A DNA stretch of 64,000 nucleotides. Source: Flavobacteriaceae bacterium UBA3611 (GTDB lineage Bacteria > Bacteroidota > Bacteroidia > Flavobacteriales > Flavobacteriaceae). Below, one piece after another: positions 63,316 through 64,000 of this stretch. The stretch is from positions 124,001 to 188,000 of the forward strand of contig DFLU01000006.1 in the NCBI GenBank assembly GCA_002375495.1. Reading direction: 5' to 3'. The number at the start of each line of letters is the position of its first letter. Position 1 is the stretch's first letter. The position numbers and the translations under genes are program-made. The notes below the pieces were generated by a model. It was not told the origin of the DNA. It was given only the letters and a program-made list of their open reading frames with translations, and searched no databases.

Positions 63316-64000
63316 CTAATCTATATTTTGAATATGCGCGTCTAGCGAAATGGTGAATTTTTTTGCGCCGGTCGGATTCAGATGGCTTTGGTTCCAATAA
63401 TCACGAACATTGTAATGAATCGTATCTGTTTCTAATGAAAGCACGGAGACGTTATCGAATCTTGCCTTTGCAACGGCTACGATACTATCGCGCCTAGATA
63501 GAATTTCAGGAACCCGCTGCGGCAGAAATGTTTTGTACATGGGTGCTTTACACAATACTACGTTTAGATTTTTCGCTTCTAGGAATGCTAGCATTTTAAA
63601 GAAAAGTTCGGTATTGGTTTCGAAAATTTTCGCACTGGGTATTTTGTTGATCTTAAAAACTTTCTTTTCGGAAATTTTAGCTTCATCGTAGTGTAAGTCT
63701 TTAAAAAGACCGTCGTAGTTTAGGGTATCATACCCAAATCGATTGAAGCCGTACAAAATTTCTTTTGTGGCATAGTAGTTTACCATCTGATCGGAAATAA
63801 ATTTTGGATTGCTCAAATAGATCAGTTCATCCTTAAAATAGGTAGGTCGTTCAAAATTGTTAACCCCGTAGTATTTCAGATATACTGAATTCTTCCAGAA
63901 ATGTTTACCGTTATGCGGAAGTTCGAAATGACTATAAGAAGTTTCTAATACAACGGTTTTCAGCTTTGGAAACCGGTTTATCAGTTGTTGAAGTATTTTG
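63316..64000 (-). CDS. SGNH-hydrolase-like protein (5'-truncated)
   Basis: The minus-strand frame is open from the right edge of the window to the stop at 63316, about 227 codons, so the start lies outside. The C-terminal segment YWNQSHLNPTGAKKF looks like the D..HLN..G block of SGNH/GDSL esterases that modify surface polysaccharides. Upstream are VVLCKAPMYKTFLP and TVVLETSYSHFELP. The catalytic serine block is probably outside the window. It is convergent with the symporter gene, 3 bases apart. Confidence 0.65.
   Translation of the reverse strand, partial: KILQQLINRFPKLKTVVLETSYSHFELPHNGKHFWKNSVYLKYYGVNNFERPTYFKDELIYLSNPKFISDQMVNYYATKEILYGFNRFGYDTLNYDGLFKDLHYDEAKISEKKVFKINKIPSAKIFETNTELFFKMLAFLEAKNLNVVLCKAPMYKTFLPQRVPEILSRRDSIVAVAKARFDNVSVLSLETDTIHYNVRDYWNQSHLNPTGAKKFTISLDAHIQNID

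Overview
The window comes from a gliding member of the Flavobacteriaceae (Bacteroidota). The evidence is gldF and gldG, proteins with type IX secretion (T9SS) C-terminal sorting domains, Bacteroidota-type -7 boxes (TAnnTTTG), a capsule export operon, a moderately AT-rich composition, and frequent TTG starts. I see no rRNA, tRNA or CRISPR array.

Layout. 1-5183: the end of a capsule or exopolysaccharide operon (FlaA1/CapD-type epimerase, Wza-like exporter, Wzc-like kinase, Wzi-like outer-membrane protein). 5180-6289: two small membrane proteins. 6400-18888: an accessory surface cluster with two phage-tail-collar (MdpB-type) proteins, a methyltransferase-like protein, an intradiol-dioxygenase fold that lacks its iron ligands, a type 1 periplasmic binding protein without a signal peptide, and a 2.8-kilo-residue T9SS surface protein. 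18991-22507: an orphan Pycsar-type membrane effector, TonB, an MDR oxidoreductase and a P-loop kinase-like protein.

22570-45620: a roughly 23 kb genomic island integrated at the 3' end of mnmE. A displaced copy of the last mnmE codons (FCIGK-stop) remains at the left end, the live gene end is at the right, and a pair of near-identical 22 bp repeats lies just inside the two ends. The right part carries the mobility and replication genes (tyrosine recombinase, two HTH/excisionase-like proteins, zinc-ribbon proteins, and a fused palm-like plus SF3 helicase protein). The left part is a defence block: a 1448-residue Mrr-nuclease/STAND ATPase (Avs-like), an HTH protein of unknown role, and a type I restriction-modification operon. 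Three coupled genes sit between hsdS and hsdR: a DUF262 protein, an AAA ATPase with a DUF3696-type tail, and a protein whose last 80 residues look like a YoeB RNase toxin with its catalytic residues present. I regard this toxin cassette inside a restriction operon as the most interesting candidate new system.

45602-64000: mostly conserved chromosome, with mnmE, a small membrane operon, a T9SS beta-propeller, an RsbQ-like hydrolase paired with a PAS hybrid kinase, dnaN, gldF and gldG separated by an extra gene, an ABM monooxygenase, a SAM hydrolase, phoH, purC, a PagL-like deacylase, an alanine symporter and a partial SGNH-like gene. A REP-like repeat family runs through this part. Its 12-base core is fixed and its 4-bp stems covary, and one copy lies in frame inside mnmE.
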